Positions 1 through 8,145 are shown, counted from the first letter of the stretch. The stretch: DNA of 22,279 bases from Desulfobacteraceae bacterium (GCA_027031325.1 JALVRI010000624.1:1-22279), one strand, 5' to 3'. Notes: generated from the sequence alone by a model not told the origin. Translations and numbers: made by a program.

Positions 1-15
1 CCATAAGGGGAAAAT

Positions 16-1668
16 CTAACTTTTGTCATCCGGGCTGTCAAGCCCCTTGAGCCTGGTTATCACATTGGAGATGGCATCGATCAGGGGTGCCAGGGTCTCA
101 GTCCGGCGTGCGCAGACAGCGATTGCCCCCAGGCGCTGGCAGGTCCGGCGCACAAATCCGGACTCCACCAGATCGGTCTTGTTGAGGACCCGCAATTGAG
201 TGATATTGTCCAGCTTGAGGTCCTCGAGGATTCTTTCAACTGATCGAATCTGGTGCTCGAAATCCGGATTGCTTATGTCGATTACATGCAGCAACAAATC
301 GGCGTTTTCCAGCTCCTCCAGGGTCGCCTGGAAGGCCGCCACAAGGTCCTTGGGCAGGTTGTGGATGAAACCTACCGTATCGGTTATGATTACCTCCCTG
401 TCCCTTGGAAAGCGCAGCCGTTTGCTGGTAGGGTCCAAAGTGGCAAAAAGACGGTTTTCGGCCTGGACCTTGCTGTGGGTGAGGGTATTAAGAAGGGTCG
501 ATTTGCCGGCATTGGTATAACCGATGATGGAAATTATGGGAATTTGGCGCCGGCTGCGTCTTTTTCTTTGGCGCATGCGATGGCGTTGAACCAGGCGAAG
601 TTCTTTTTCCAGGCGGTTGATGCGTTCCCTTGCCCGGCGGCGATCTATCTCGAGTTTTGTCTCACCAGGGCCGCGCCCTCCGATACCACCGGCCAGGCGG
701 GAAAGCGAGGTTCCCTGGTTGACCAACCTGGGCAGCAGGTAACGCAGTTGAGCAAGCTCCACCTGCAGCTTGCCTTCCCGGCTGCGGGCACGTTGGGCAA
801 AGATGTCCAGGATAAGCTGGGTGCGGTCGATGACTTTGAGCTCAATCCGGTCGCTGATGGCTTTGGCCTGGGAAGGATTGAGATCGCGATCGAAGATGAT
901 CAATGAGGCGGCTCTTTGCATGGCTTCGATGGCAAGTTGCTGGAGTCGTCCGCGGCCGAGCAGAAAGCGGGAATCTACCCGGGGACGTCGCTGGAGGGTG
1001 GTGCCGATTACCTCCAGCCCGGCCGAATCGGCCAGTAGGCCCAGTTCCTGGAGGGAAGCCGACGCCTTCTTGCGTGATCCTGTGGCAATGCCCACGAGCA
1101 AGGCCCTTTCCCGCCCGTGGCCGGTAGCGGTTACTTTGGCGTTCCCGGCCATTTCTTCTTCTAAGGAGCGGATCAGTTCCAGGCAGTCGAGTTTCAGGTT
1201 TTCCAACCTGGCCGGCGGCATCAGGAGGTAGGGAGTTGCGGTAGAGCCGGGCATGATGTGGGCCAGGTGAACCCTGCCCGGAAGCCCGGACGGATCGACC
1301 ACCACGGCGGCCATGAGGTCAAGGCGCAACAGGGACAGGTCGGTCAGGTCGTCGTTGCTAAGAGGTTCTTCTTTCAGGTGCGTATGAACGCAGCGCAGGC
1401 CGCGAAGTCTTGCGGGTGCACTCCGGTACTCGCGCAGTTCGGGTATGAAGATGCTTTCCTGGTCGCCGACCAGGATATAGGCGATCTTTCCCGAGCGATT
1501 GATGAGCAGGCCTATCTGGCGCCTGATTTCCCTGGACAACCGGCAGGTGTCTTTCAACAAGCTGGAGCTGACAAGGTCCTGGGGAGGGATTTTACGGCGG
1601 TAGAAATTTTCCAATCGCCTGATTTGACTTTTTTTAAGACCCTTGGTGTCTCCCCAAATTCGTTTCAT
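16..1668 (-). CDS. hflX: Ribosome-associated GTPase HflX
   Basis: 550-residue GTPase of the HflX family, which binds the 50S subunit and splits or rescues stalled ribosomes. The HflX glycine-rich segment GGRGPGETKLE lies near residues 330-340. The G domain follows with P-loop GYTNAGKST (383-391), G3 DTVGF (430-434) and G4 NKTD (496-499). An extra domain of about 180 residues precedes the HflX core, so the protein is longer than the roughly 430-residue enterobacterial form; such long forms are familiar in deltaproteobacteria. A basic helical stretch (about 345-375) joins the HflX domain to the G domain. The start ATG overlaps the dnaB stop as ATGA, so it is probably translationally coupled as the last visible gene of the rpsF operon. 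The identification is firm. Confidence 0.95.
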   Translation of the reverse strand: MKRIWGDTKGLKKSQIRRLENFYRRKIPPQDLVSSSLLKDTCRLSREIRRQIGLLINRSGKIAYILVGDQESIFIPELREYRSAPARLRGLRCVHTHLKEEPLSNDDLTDLSLLRLDLMAAVVVDPSGLPGRVHLAHIMPGSTATPYLLMPPARLENLKLDCLELIRSLEEEMAGNAKVTATGHGRERALLVGIATGSRKKASASLQELGLLADSAGLEVIGTTLQRRPRVDSRFLLGRGRLQQLAIEAMQRAASLIIFDRDLNPSQAKAISDRIELKVIDRTQLILDIFAQRARSREGKLQVELAQLRYLLPRLVNQGTSLSRLAGGIGGRGPGETKLEIDRRRARERINRLEKELRLVQRHRMRQRKRRSRRQIPIISIIGYTNAGKSTLLNTLTHSKVQAENRLFATLDPTSKRLRFPRDREVIITDTVGFIHNLPKDLVAAFQATLEELENADLLLHVIDISNPDFEHQIRSVERILEDLKLDNITQLRVLNKTDLVESGFVRRTCQRLGAIAVCARRTETLAPLIDAISNVITRLKGLDSPDDKS

Positions 1669-3026
1669 GCCTGGTCTTCGAAGCGGGTGTATGCGTTGAA
1701 GAAGGTAAGCTTGACCATACCGGTGGGTCCGTTACGTTGTTTGGCAAGAATCACTTCTGCCGTCTCGGCCGGCCCGATTTCATTTTCTTCCCGGTTGTAG
1801 ACCGAATCACGGTAGATGAAAGCCACCACGTCGGCGTCCTGTTCCAGGGCACCCGACTCGCGCAGGTCCGACAACATGGGGCGCTTGTCACTGCGTTCTT
1901 CCAGTTTGCGGTTGAGCTGTGAAAGTGCCAAGACGGGTACGTTGAGTTCCTTGGCAAGCAATTTGAGCGACCTGGATATTTCGGATATTTCAAGGTCGCG
2001 CCGTTCCACGTTGGCACGCCCCTTCATAAGTTGCAGGTAATCGACCACCACCAGGCCCAGGTCCTTGTTCATTTTGAGGCGGCGGGCCTTGGTTCGGATG
2101 GATGTGACCGTTATATCCGGTGAGTCGTCGATGAAAATTGGGGCTTCGGACAAAACGCCGGCGGCCTCCAGGATCCGGTTCCAGTCATCGGGTGTCAGGT
2201 AACCGCTGCGCAAGCGGGAAGAATCAACCCTGGCTTCGGCGGACAGCATCCGGGCCGAGAGTTGCTCCTTGGACATTTCAAGAGAAAATATGGCCACCGG
2301 CACATCTGCTTCCACCGCCGCGTGGCGGGCTATGTTGAGGGCCAGGGCGGTTTTCCCCATGGAAGGCCTGGCCGCCAGGATGATCAGGTCCGAGTTCTGG
2401 AAGCCGGCTGTCAACCGATTAAGATCGGTAAAGCCGGTGTCAACGCCGGTAACCAGGGCCTTGTTGCCCTGGCGTTGTTCAAAAGCTTCGATATTGGTTT
2501 CGATGACCTGGCTGAGGGGATAAAAAGACTGCTTGTTCTTCTGTTCGGAAATATCGAAGATAGCCCCTTCGGCATAATCCAGGACTTCGTCCAACCGGCC
2601 CTGGTCTTCGTAACAGAGCTTGAGGATTTCATTGGCCCTGGAAATCAAGCGCCTGAGGGATGATTTGTCCCGAATGATCCGGGCATAATGTGCCACGTTG
2701 ACCGCTGCCGGGACTTCGTCGATAAGGCGTGCCAGGTATGCCGCGCCCCCGATGTCATCAAGCTGATCTTTTTCCCTGAGGCGATTTGTCAGGGTTACCA
2801 GGTCGACCGGTTCGTTTTTTGAAAAAAGCTCGGTAACCGCCTCGAAGATCTTCTTGTGGGCCGTTTTGTAAAAATCATCCGGGTTGAGGATTTCCAGCAC
2901 ATCCAGTAAGGTACTGTTGTCGAGCAAAATGGTGGCCAGAATTGAGGCTTCCGCCTCCAGGCTCTGGGGAGGCATTTTGGAAAGGCGGTTTTCCTTGGCC
3001 ATTGTTTTTGAAAAACCCGGTTCCAT
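1665..3026 (-). CDS. dnaB: Replicative DNA helicase DnaB
   Basis: Hexameric replicative helicase that unwinds DNA ahead of the replisome and recruits primase. The N-terminal DnaB domain (PPQSLEAEASIL onward) is followed by the RecA-like domain with Walker A ARPSMGKTA (about 219-227), FSLEMS (about 247-252) and the Walker B region VVVDYLQLM (about 326-334). No intein or frameshift is visible. The start is uncertain. The reading frame is open to an ATG at 3092, but only the ATG at 3026 has a G-rich stretch (GGGGATTTC) suitably placed before it; an ATG at 3002 is also possible and would begin MAKENRLSKMPP. The 3026 start gives 453 residues, typical for the family. It follows rplI in the operon and overlaps hflX by 4 nt. 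Confidence 0.95.
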   Translation of the reverse strand: MEPGFSKTMAKENRLSKMPPQSLEAEASILATILLDNSTLLDVLEILNPDDFYKTAHKKIFEAVTELFSKNEPVDLVTLTNRLREKDQLDDIGGAAYLARLIDEVPAAVNVAHYARIIRDKSSLRRLISRANEILKLCYEDQGRLDEVLDYAEGAIFDISEQKNKQSFYPLSQVIETNIEAFEQRQGNKALVTGVDTGFTDLNRLTAGFQNSDLIILAARPSMGKTALALNIARHAAVEADVPVAIFSLEMSKEQLSARMLSAEARVDSSRLRSGYLTPDDWNRILEAAGVLSEAPIFIDDSPDITVTSIRTKARRLKMNKDLGLVVVDYLQLMKGRANVERRDLEISEISRSLKLLAKELNVPVLALSQLNRKLEERSDKRPMLSDLRESGALEQDADVVAFIYRDSVYNREENEIGPAETAEVILAKQRNGPTGMVKLTFFNAYTRFEDQA

Positions 3027-3125
3027 GAAATCCCCGATAATTGCGGTTGTTGGCAGAGGGTATCCCTGCGCCACGATCTCCAGCGGCCGCATACGTTATC
3101 GACAGCCGCCGACAGCGGTCCAAGC

Positions 3126-3569
3126 TTACTCAGGAACGATTTCCACCGTAATTTCCGGCTCGACGTCCTGGTAGACCCGGATGGGGATCTTGAAAGTGCC
3201 GGTCTGCTTGATGGGTTCTTTCAGCAATACCATTCTCTTTTCCACTTCTATATCCTGTTTGGCCAGGGCATTGACGATATCACGGACCGTTATGGAACCG
3301 TAAAGTTTATCTTCCTCATGTACCCGGGCGGAAATGGTGCAGCTGACCCCTTCCAGCCTCTTGGCCATCTCCTCTGCAAACGCCTTTTCTTTGGCTATCT
3401 GAAGCTCGAATTTGGCCTTTTCCTGCTCCAACATCTTGCGATACTGGTCGGTGGCCGGCACGGCTTTGCCTTGAGGCAGGAGATAGTTTCGGGCGTACCC
3501 ATCGGCAACGTCCACTTCGCTTCCGATGATTCCCAGTGAACTTATGGTCTCTTTCAGAATAACTTTCAT
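3126..3569 (-). CDS. rplI: 50S ribosomal protein L9
   Basis: 147-residue L9, a two-domain protein bound to 23S rRNA near the L1 stalk. The N-terminal signature MKVILKETISSLGIIGSEVDVADGYARNYLLP is intact: the glycine-containing hairpin, then the aromatic NYLLP segment. A long charged connecting helix (about 45-75) and the C-terminal RNA-binding domain follow. Length is standard. A strong Shine-Dalgarno GGAGG sits 6 nt before the ATG. It lies between the DUF2232 gene and dnaB, 32 nt after the former, consistent with one operon. Confidence 0.97.
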   Translation of the reverse strand: MKVILKETISSLGIIGSEVDVADGYARNYLLPQGKAVPATDQYRKMLEQEKAKFELQIAKEKAFAEEMAKRLEGVSCTISARVHEEDKLYGSITVRDIVNALAKQDIEVEKRMVLLKEPIKQTGTFKIPIRVYQDVEPEITVEIVPE

Positions 3570-3601
3570 TTCAAAACCTCCAATGGCGGTGGACCGTTCG
3601 C

Positions 3602-4573
3602 CTATAGTTCAGGCGGGTGGTTTTCCTTTTTCAGAAATTTGCGGAAATCTACCCACAGGTCGAAAACACCCATGGCTATCACCAGTAGCAGGAACAACTG
3701 CTGCAACCCTATAAGGCTGTAAACCAGTACCCTTACCGGCCTGGGTGCATTCCTGCTGTCCAGGAAAAAGGCCACTATGGCGATACCCTGGAAAAAGTAG
3801 ATGATCAGCAGGATCAGCAGGCCGTTGATTGCCGCCAGCCAGACTATGCTTCCCGAAGGCATGGCAATCAGTCCCCCTCCGCAGGCAATCAGCAACCATA
3901 TCAGGTTTTCCGGTGCTTTCCATTGCTTGAGGTCACCAAACTGGGGACCCGGCAAATGACGGCTGGCCAGCAAGGGTCTGCAAAGCAGCAGGTTTGACCA
4001 GGCAATCAAAATCAACGATACCGTCGCCAGAGAGGGCAGCAGCCGTACCAGCACGTAATGCAGCTTGTCCAGGGAGTTGCTGATGGCTGTCAATGTGCTT
4101 TGGGATACCCCCATACCCTCGTACAGTTTCAAAGACAGCTCGAGGTTATGGGCAACATAGCCCGATACCAGCTCGACGAGATTTTCAGGGACCGTCAAAC
4201 TGTAAAAGAACAAAGCCGTCAGAGCCGCACCCAAAACTACCGCGCAGCTGTATGCGATGGTTTTCTCCACCGTCAGGCGACGTTCAAACAATTCGCTGAG
4301 GCAGAACCCGAGCAAAAGCAGCTCGCCGAAAAAGAGAACATCCAGCCCCATGCTGCCTGCAATCAGAGCCATGATAGCCAAGGCGGACCCGGCTATCAGC
4401 AACCCTGCGCTCCTGCCGAGTTTCACGCGGTAGAAAAGAATCGGCAACGGCATAAGGAGGGAGAAAAAGAAGCCGATCAACGGCATCATCACCGCCAGGG
4501 CGAACAGGACCAGTGATATTCCCACTCCTTTGGCTATGTCCAAGGCATTGTGCCTTTGGAGCAGAGACTGCAT
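3602..4573 (-). CDS. DUF2232 (YybS-like) integral membrane protein
   Basis: About 323-residue polytopic membrane protein, resembling the DUF2232/YybS family, which is often found between rpsR and rplI in deltaproteobacteria and Firmicutes. Its molecular role is not established. The sequence is dominated by hydrophobic segments: about residues 13-35 (GVGISLVLFALAVMMPLIGF), 40-75, 90-125, 180-205, 225-265 and near the C-terminus. I estimate eight helices. The chosen ATG at 4573 has AAGGGAG close upstream; in-frame GTG codons at 4585 and 4591 are alternatives. It lies 44 nt after rpsR and belongs to the ribosomal operon. The family call rests on context plus topology, so it is less certain than its neighbours. 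Confidence 0.75.
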   Translation of the reverse strand: MQSLLQRHNALDIAKGVGISLVLFALAVMMPLIGFFFSLLMPLPILFYRVKLGRSAGLLIAGSALAIMALIAGSMGLDVLFFGELLLLGFCLSELFERRLTVEKTIAYSCAVVLGAALTALFFYSLTVPENLVELVSGYVAHNLELSLKLYEGMGVSQSTLTAISNSLDKLHYVLVRLLPSLATVSLILIAWSNLLLCRPLLASRHLPGPQFGDLKQWKAPENLIWLLIACGGGLIAMPSGSIVWLAAINGLLILLIIYFFQGIAIVAFFLDSRNAPRPVRVLVYSLIGLQQLFLLLVIAMGVFDLWVDFRKFLKKENHPPEL

Positions 4574-4617
4574 TTCTCCCTTCACTTTCACCGGGCCGCG
4601 CGGGCTGCCTGCTTATA

Positions 4618-4884
4618 TCAGGCCTCGATGCTGCCAACGAAAGGCAACAGGGCGATGATGCGGGCGCGCTTGATTGCCAGGGTCAAGGCCCGTTGATGTT
4701 TGGCGCAGGTGCCGGTAATGCGTCGGGGAATTATTTTCCCCCGTTCGGTAATGAAGTATTTCAAAGCCTTTGGTTCCTTGTAATCGATTACCAGGGAACT
4801 GTCAGCGCAGAAACGGCAAACCTTGCGGCGATGGTAGATTCGGCGTCTTCTGCGACGAGCGGGCTTTTTTGCTTTAGGAGCCAT
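4618..4884 (-). CDS. rpsR: 30S ribosomal protein S18 (zinc-ligand form)
   Basis: 88-residue S18, which pairs with S6 on the platform of the 30S subunit. The arginine-rich N-terminus is followed by KVCRFC and later TGTCAKH, giving Cys23, Cys26, Cys60 and His63. This is a complete set of zinc ligands, so it is a C+ type S18 paralogue. The core motif YKEPKALKYFITERGKIIPRRITGTC is typical. The ATG overlaps the rpsF stop codon as TAATG, implying coupled translation and balanced S6:S18 synthesis. No ssb gene separates it from rpsF, unlike the common rpsF-ssb-rpsR order. Confidence 0.96.
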   Translation of the reverse strand: MAPKAKKPARRRRRRIYHRRKVCRFCADSSLVIDYKEPKALKYFITERGKIIPRRITGTCAKHQRALTLAIKRARIIALLPFVGSIEA

Positions 4885-5387
4885 TATTCATCCTCCTTGC
4901 TGATTTCGGTATCGCCGGCCGGAGCGTCGGCGACGGCTTCAGGTGCAGCACCGGTCTCCGGGGACTCCTCCTTGTCGGCGGGTGCTTCAGGCGCCTGTTC
5001 GGGCTGCTTGGTTTCGGCAACCTGAGGTTGGGCGGTTTGCTCCGGCGAAGCCTCCTGCTCGGGTGCCTTGAACTCGGCCAGCAGGCTGTCCACGTCGGCA
5101 TTTTTTTCAAGCACAACCGTCAGGTACCGCATTACCCTGTCATCGATCCTGAAAGAGCGTTCCAGTTCGTCTACAAGGGCTCCCAATCCGCAATAATCGT
5201 AGCGGATATAGAAACCACGGGGCTTTTTGTTGATTTCGTAAGCCAGCCGGCGGTTTCCCCACACATCTTCGGCAAGGAGCACACCTTCGAACTTGGGAAT
5301 GATTTCTTTGACTCGATCGTTGAAAGCCGTGCGGTTTTCTTCTGAAAGGTCGGGGTCAAGAATGACGATAGTTTCGTATCTTCGCAT
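4884..5387 (-). CDS. rpsF: 30S ribosomal protein S6 with acidic C-terminal tail
   Basis: 167-residue S6. Residues 1 to about 95 form the usual ferredoxin-like S6 fold, beginning MRRYETIVILDPDLSEENR with the WGNRRLAYEINK segment near 44-55. After about residue 105 comes a tail of some 60 residues made almost only of Glu, Ala, Pro, Gln, Ser and Thr, low complexity and probably disordered. S6 tails vary among bacteria (E. coli modifies its own with glutamates), so this is a lengthened version of a known trait. The start has a clear AGGAGG-type site (AAGGAGGTGTT) before the ATG. It is the first gene of the operon. Confidence 0.95.
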   Translation of the reverse strand: MRRYETIVILDPDLSEENRTAFNDRVKEIIPKFEGVLLAEDVWGNRRLAYEINKKPRGFYIRYDYCGLGALVDELERSFRIDDRVMRYLTVVLEKNADVDSLLAEFKAPEQEASPEQTAQPQVAETKQPEQAPEAPADKEESPETGAAPEAVADAPAGDTEISKEDE

Positions 5388-5400
5388 AACACCTCCTTAT

Positions 5401-5429
5401 GGCTAATAAAGCCCCGGTTACTGAACCGG
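5401..5429 (-). promoter_or_regulatory. rpsF leader hairpins, possible S6:S18 autoregulatory site
   Basis: In the rpsF 5' leader, read on the minus strand, CCGGTT-CAGT-AACCGG (5414-5429) is followed directly by GGCT-TTATT-AGCC (5401-5413), ending just before the ribosome binding site. S6:S18 is known to bind a structured element with a CCG feature in rpsF leaders of many bacteria. The hairpins and their place next to rpsF are seen; the autoregulatory role is inferred. Confidence 0.4.
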
Positions 5430-5490
5430 AGCAAGGACTGCGAGAATCAGGTGACCGCGGTTGGTCGTTTCCGATTGTAAAATCTCAAGA

Positions 5491-5519
5491 TAGCTATCAT
5501 TGTCACCGGAGCCTGTCAA
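5491..5519 (-). promoter_or_regulatory. Candidate sigma-70 promoter of the rpsF operon
   Basis: A perfect -35 TTGACA (minus strand, 5514-5519) is followed after 17 nt by a poor -10 (TAGCTA, 5491-5496). A better -10-like TACAAT occurs further downstream (5474-5479) but without a matching -35. It lies about 100 nt upstream of rpsF. Confidence 0.5.
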
Positions 5520-5550
5520 CCACAATTCCCGGGGTTTCCGTGCCGGTTCC

Positions 5551-5589
5551 GGCAAAAGGGAAGGCCTGCCCCTGTTGAAAGGGCAGGCC
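5551..5589 (-). terminator. Rho-independent terminator after tRNA-Lys(CUU)
   Basis: On the minus strand GGCCTGCCC and GGGCAGGCC form a 9-bp stem (5563-5589) with a 9-nt loop, followed by TTCCCTTTT. It begins 13 nt past the tRNA 3' end and separates the tRNA from the rpsF promoter. Confidence 0.7.
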
Positions 5590-5601
5590 CGTGAGATATT
5601 C

Positions 5602-5678
<77 letters not shown>

Positions 5679-5700
5679 TGGCACTCAAAAGCAAAGCCGG

Positions 5701-5729
5701 TCACTACCATCTTATAGAGCGGATGTCAA
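5701..5729 (-). promoter_or_regulatory. Candidate promoter of tRNA-Lys(CUU)
   Basis: Minus-strand TTGACA (5724-5729), 17-nt spacer, then weak -10 TAGTGA (5701-5706). It ends 22 nt before the tRNA. The -35 is perfect, while the -10 is poor, as at rpsF. Confidence 0.5.
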
Positions 5730-5866
5730 ATGATTTTCTGGTGAGCCGGCAAAAAATAGTCGAGTCGATTCGGGTGTTCGTTTGCCCGGCCCCTGTTTTG
5801 GGTAAACGGAATTTCCAGGCGTCTGATGCTGATTGCCTGCCGTGAAGTGCATAATCCGGGATCATT

Positions 5867-5889
5867 ACGGTATGGCATGGCCACACCGT
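5867..5889 (-). other. Stable hairpin downstream of the KptA-like gene
   Basis: A 10-bp stem (one G-U pair) with a 3-nt loop begins 26 nt after the stop codon of the KptA-like gene. It has no U-tract on either strand, so it may be a 3'-end stabiliser or processing signal rather than an intrinsic terminator. Confidence 0.35.
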
Positions 5890-5915
5890 CCGGAGAGAGT
5901 GTTCATGAGATGAAA

Positions 5916-6659
5916 TCATCTTTTCCTGGCCTTCCTGCGATAACGCTTCCATTCAGGGTCTTTCCGGCGGCCGGTCGACTTCAAATATTGTTGTTTCTTT
6001 TCAAGATGTTCTGTGTCTAACAAGAAGCTTCCGGCGGCTTCGGCCGGTCTTTTCGGTTTTGCTGCGGCCCCTGCAGGCTTGCCTGGCTTATGTTTTGGAA
6101 GGGGAGGCCCGCTGAAGCAACCGGGTGGAATTTTGTCGGCCACAAACAGTAGCTTTCCGAAACGTTGGAAGGTTGTATCCAGTTTTCGGGCCTGGGCGGT
6201 ATTGACCGTCAGCAAGACAGGTTGGGGATCTTTGCGGCGGCCGATTCTCAACGCCAGATCTTTGTCCGCCGAAAGGACTATCCCGGGCTGTGCGCCTTGC
6301 GTGAGTCCTTTTGCGGACACATGGGGATATGCTCTTCTCCTTACGGCGGTATATAGCAATTTGGGCGGATTGAGTTCCTTGGCAAGTGAAGGCAAGCGGC
6401 TCGCGTCTCGGGGGCGGACCAGGTTGCTGGAAATTTCGAAGGGCGGATCGGAAAGGCTCATGGATATTTCGTTCAGTCGGCCTTTCCGGATTTTTTTGCC
6501 ATGGGGGTCTTCCTGTAAAGCCTGGAGCAATTCTTTGAGCCGGTAATAGCCGTTTTGGTCGGGAATGAGGCCAAACTCGTCCGGGCTTATAGTAAGTACG
6601 TAATGAAGGAATTTGGCTGATTTTTTCAGTTCTTTGAGACCGCGGCTCATGTTATTCAA
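5916..6659 (-). CDS. Tpt1/KptA-like RNA 2'-phosphotransferase fold protein, active site degenerate
   Basis: 247-residue protein. The fold resembles KptA/Tpt1, NAD-dependent RNA 2'-phosphotransferases. The N-lobe KSAKFLHYVLTISPDEFGL matches the family's KFLSxVLRHxPxxxGL. The C-lobe has PPKLLYTA, IVLSADKDLALRIGRR and PVLLTV, matching PPxxLYHGT, VHLSAD and VVLTV. The four essential residues of the family (Arg21, His22, Arg69 and Arg125 in E. coli KptA) align with Thr23, Ile24, Pro73 and Gln124, and HGT is replaced. It therefore probably lacks transferase activity and may act by binding RNA or nucleotide. After about residue 185 there is a Lys/Arg/Pro/Ala-rich tail absent from E. coli KptA. Start is TTG at 6659 (AAAGG 4 nt upstream) or ATG at 6650. 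It is divergent from hemL. Confidence 0.75.
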   Translation of the reverse strand: MNNMSRGLKELKKSAKFLHYVLTISPDEFGLIPDQNGYYRLKELLQALQEDPHGKKIRKGRLNEISMSLSDPPFEISSNLVRPRDASRLPSLAKELNPPKLLYTAVRRRAYPHVSAKGLTQGAQPGIVLSADKDLALRIGRRKDPQPVLLTVNTAQARKLDTTFQRFGKLLFVADKIPPGCFSGPPLPKHKPGKPAGAAAKPKRPAEAAGSFLLDTEHLEKKQQYLKSTGRRKDPEWKRYRRKARKR

Positions 6660-6709
6660 GCTGCCTTTGATAAATATCTGGATTCTTGACCAGCCCTGAG
6701 GGCTTTGTT

Positions 6710-6738
6710 ATTTTTCGACCTGGAATCCCGAATGTCAA
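6710..6738 (-). promoter_or_regulatory. Candidate promoter of the KptA-like gene
   Basis: Minus-strand TTGACA (6733-6738), 17-nt spacer, then AAAAAT (6710-6715), 4 of 6 matches to the -10 consensus. It is about 50 nt upstream of the gene. A hairpin AGCCC-TGA-GGGCT (6692-6704) lies in the leader. The same region carries a weaker plus-strand pair, TTGACC-N17-TATTTT, that could serve hemL. Confidence 0.35.
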
Positions 6739-6855
6739 CTTTTTTCCGGCTGAACATGGCTGATTGAGACGTTCAACCATGGAGTATCGGGACGTCGGCC
6801 GAATCAACCCTTTCGCACCTTTACAAGGGGCGAACAAGAAAGAAGGTAAGCCATT

Positions 6856-8145
6856 ATGGGAACTGCTAATTCCGAAGCTATGTTGGCAAAAGCTGTCCAA
6901 GTCATCCCGGGAGGGGTCAACAGCCCTGTGAGGGCCTGCCGGTCGGTGGGGGCCGAGCCGGTTTTTATCGAACGCGCCCAAGGTTGCCACCTATGGGATG
7001 CAGATGGTGTTCGTTATATCGATTACATTGGCTCTTGGGGCCCCATGATCCTGGGCCATGGCCATCCGGCAGTGTTGGATGCCATCAGGAAGACCCTTGC
7101 AAAAGGAACCAGTTTCGGTGCTCCAACCGAACTCGAGATAGAGCTGGCCCAGTTAATCGTTGACGCGGTCGACTCGGTTCAGATGGTGCGAATGGTCAAT
7201 TCGGGCACCGAGGCCACCATGAGTGCGATCCGGCTTGCCCGGGCAGTCACCGGCAGGGACATGATTATCAAGTTTGACGGTTGCTACCATGGGCATGCGG
7301 ACAGTTTGCTGGTCGATGCAGGCTCAGGAGTAGCTACCCTTGCAATTGCGGGCAGCCCGGGTATCCCCGCAGATTTTGTCAAGCATACCCTTTCGGTTCC
7401 ATATAACGATATCGATACCCTCCGCAGCACCATGGAGCGTTATGGCCAGAAGGTGGCTTGTATCATAGTCGAGCCTGTGGCAGGCAATATGGGACTTGTA
7501 CCGCCCAGGCCGGGGTTCCTGGAGGCCTTGCGCAGTCTCTGCGATGACTACGGTTCGATCCTGATCTTCGATGAGGTGATGACCGGATTCAGGGTGGCCT
7601 TTGGTGGAGCCCAGTCCGTGTATGGCATAATGCCTGACTTGACCTGTTTCGGCAAGATTATCGGTGGTGGATTGCCGGTTGGGGCTTACGGCGGCCGTCG
7701 CGACCTGATGCAACAAGTAGCACCGGAGGGACCGGTTTACCAAGCCGGGACCCTTTCCGGAAATCCACTTGCAATGGCTGCCGGGATAGCCACCCTCAAG
7801 GAGCTGGCAAAACCTGGTTTTTATGAGAAACTCGATTCAAGTTCGGAAAAACTGCTCCAGGGGCTCAAGCAGGCTGCCCGGCAGGCGGGGATCAAGGTCT
7901 GGGCCGAGAGGGCCGGTTCGATGCTCGGCCTTTATTTCACTCCGGGGCCGGTTACCGATTTTGAAGAAGCCAAGACCTCGGACCTGGAGTTTTTCGCCCG
8001 CTACTACAAGGCGATGCGCAATAAAGGAATATACCTGGCGCCTTCCCAGTTTGAAGCCTTGTTTGTTTCCGCAGCCCATGATCAACAGGTCATTGAGGAG
8101 ACGGTGGCTGCCGCAGGGCAGGCCATGAAAGAGGCCCTTGGCTGA
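6856..8145 (+). CDS. hemL: Glutamate-1-semialdehyde 2,1-aminomutase
   Basis: 429-residue PLP enzyme that converts glutamate-1-semialdehyde to 5-aminolevulinate in the C5 route to tetrapyrroles. Family motifs are complete: PGGVNSPVRAC near residue 18, MVNSGTEATMSAIRLAR (113-129), DGCYHGHADSLL, DEVMTGFR (239-246) and the PLP-lysine motif CFGKIIGGGLPVGAYGG with Lys267. Length is standard. The start ATG has AGAAGG upstream. It stands alone, divergent from the KptA-like gene, with a weak hairpin after its end. Confidence 0.97.
   Translation: MGTANSEAMLAKAVQVIPGGVNSPVRACRSVGAEPVFIERAQGCHLWDADGVRYIDYIGSWGPMILGHGHPAVLDAIRKTLAKGTSFGAPTELEIELAQLIVDAVDSVQMVRMVNSGTEATMSAIRLARAVTGRDMIIKFDGCYHGHADSLLVDAGSGVATLAIAGSPGIPADFVKHTLSVPYNDIDTLRSTMERYGQKVACIIVEPVAGNMGLVPPRPGFLEALRSLCDDYGSILIFDEVMTGFRVAFGGAQSVYGIMPDLTCFGKIIGGGLPVGAYGGRRDLMQQVAPEGPVYQAGTLSGNPLAMAAGIATLKELAKPGFYEKLDSSSEKLLQGLKQAARQAGIKVWAERAGSMLGLYFTPGPVTDFEEAKTSDLEFFARYYKAMRNKGIYLAPSQFEALFVSAAHDQQVIEETVAAAGQAMKEALG

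Noticed and set aside
5704..5952. 82-codon minus-strand frame downstream of the KptA-like gene
   Set aside because: It overlaps the end of the KptA-like gene and the tRNA promoter, and has no ribosome binding site or family features.
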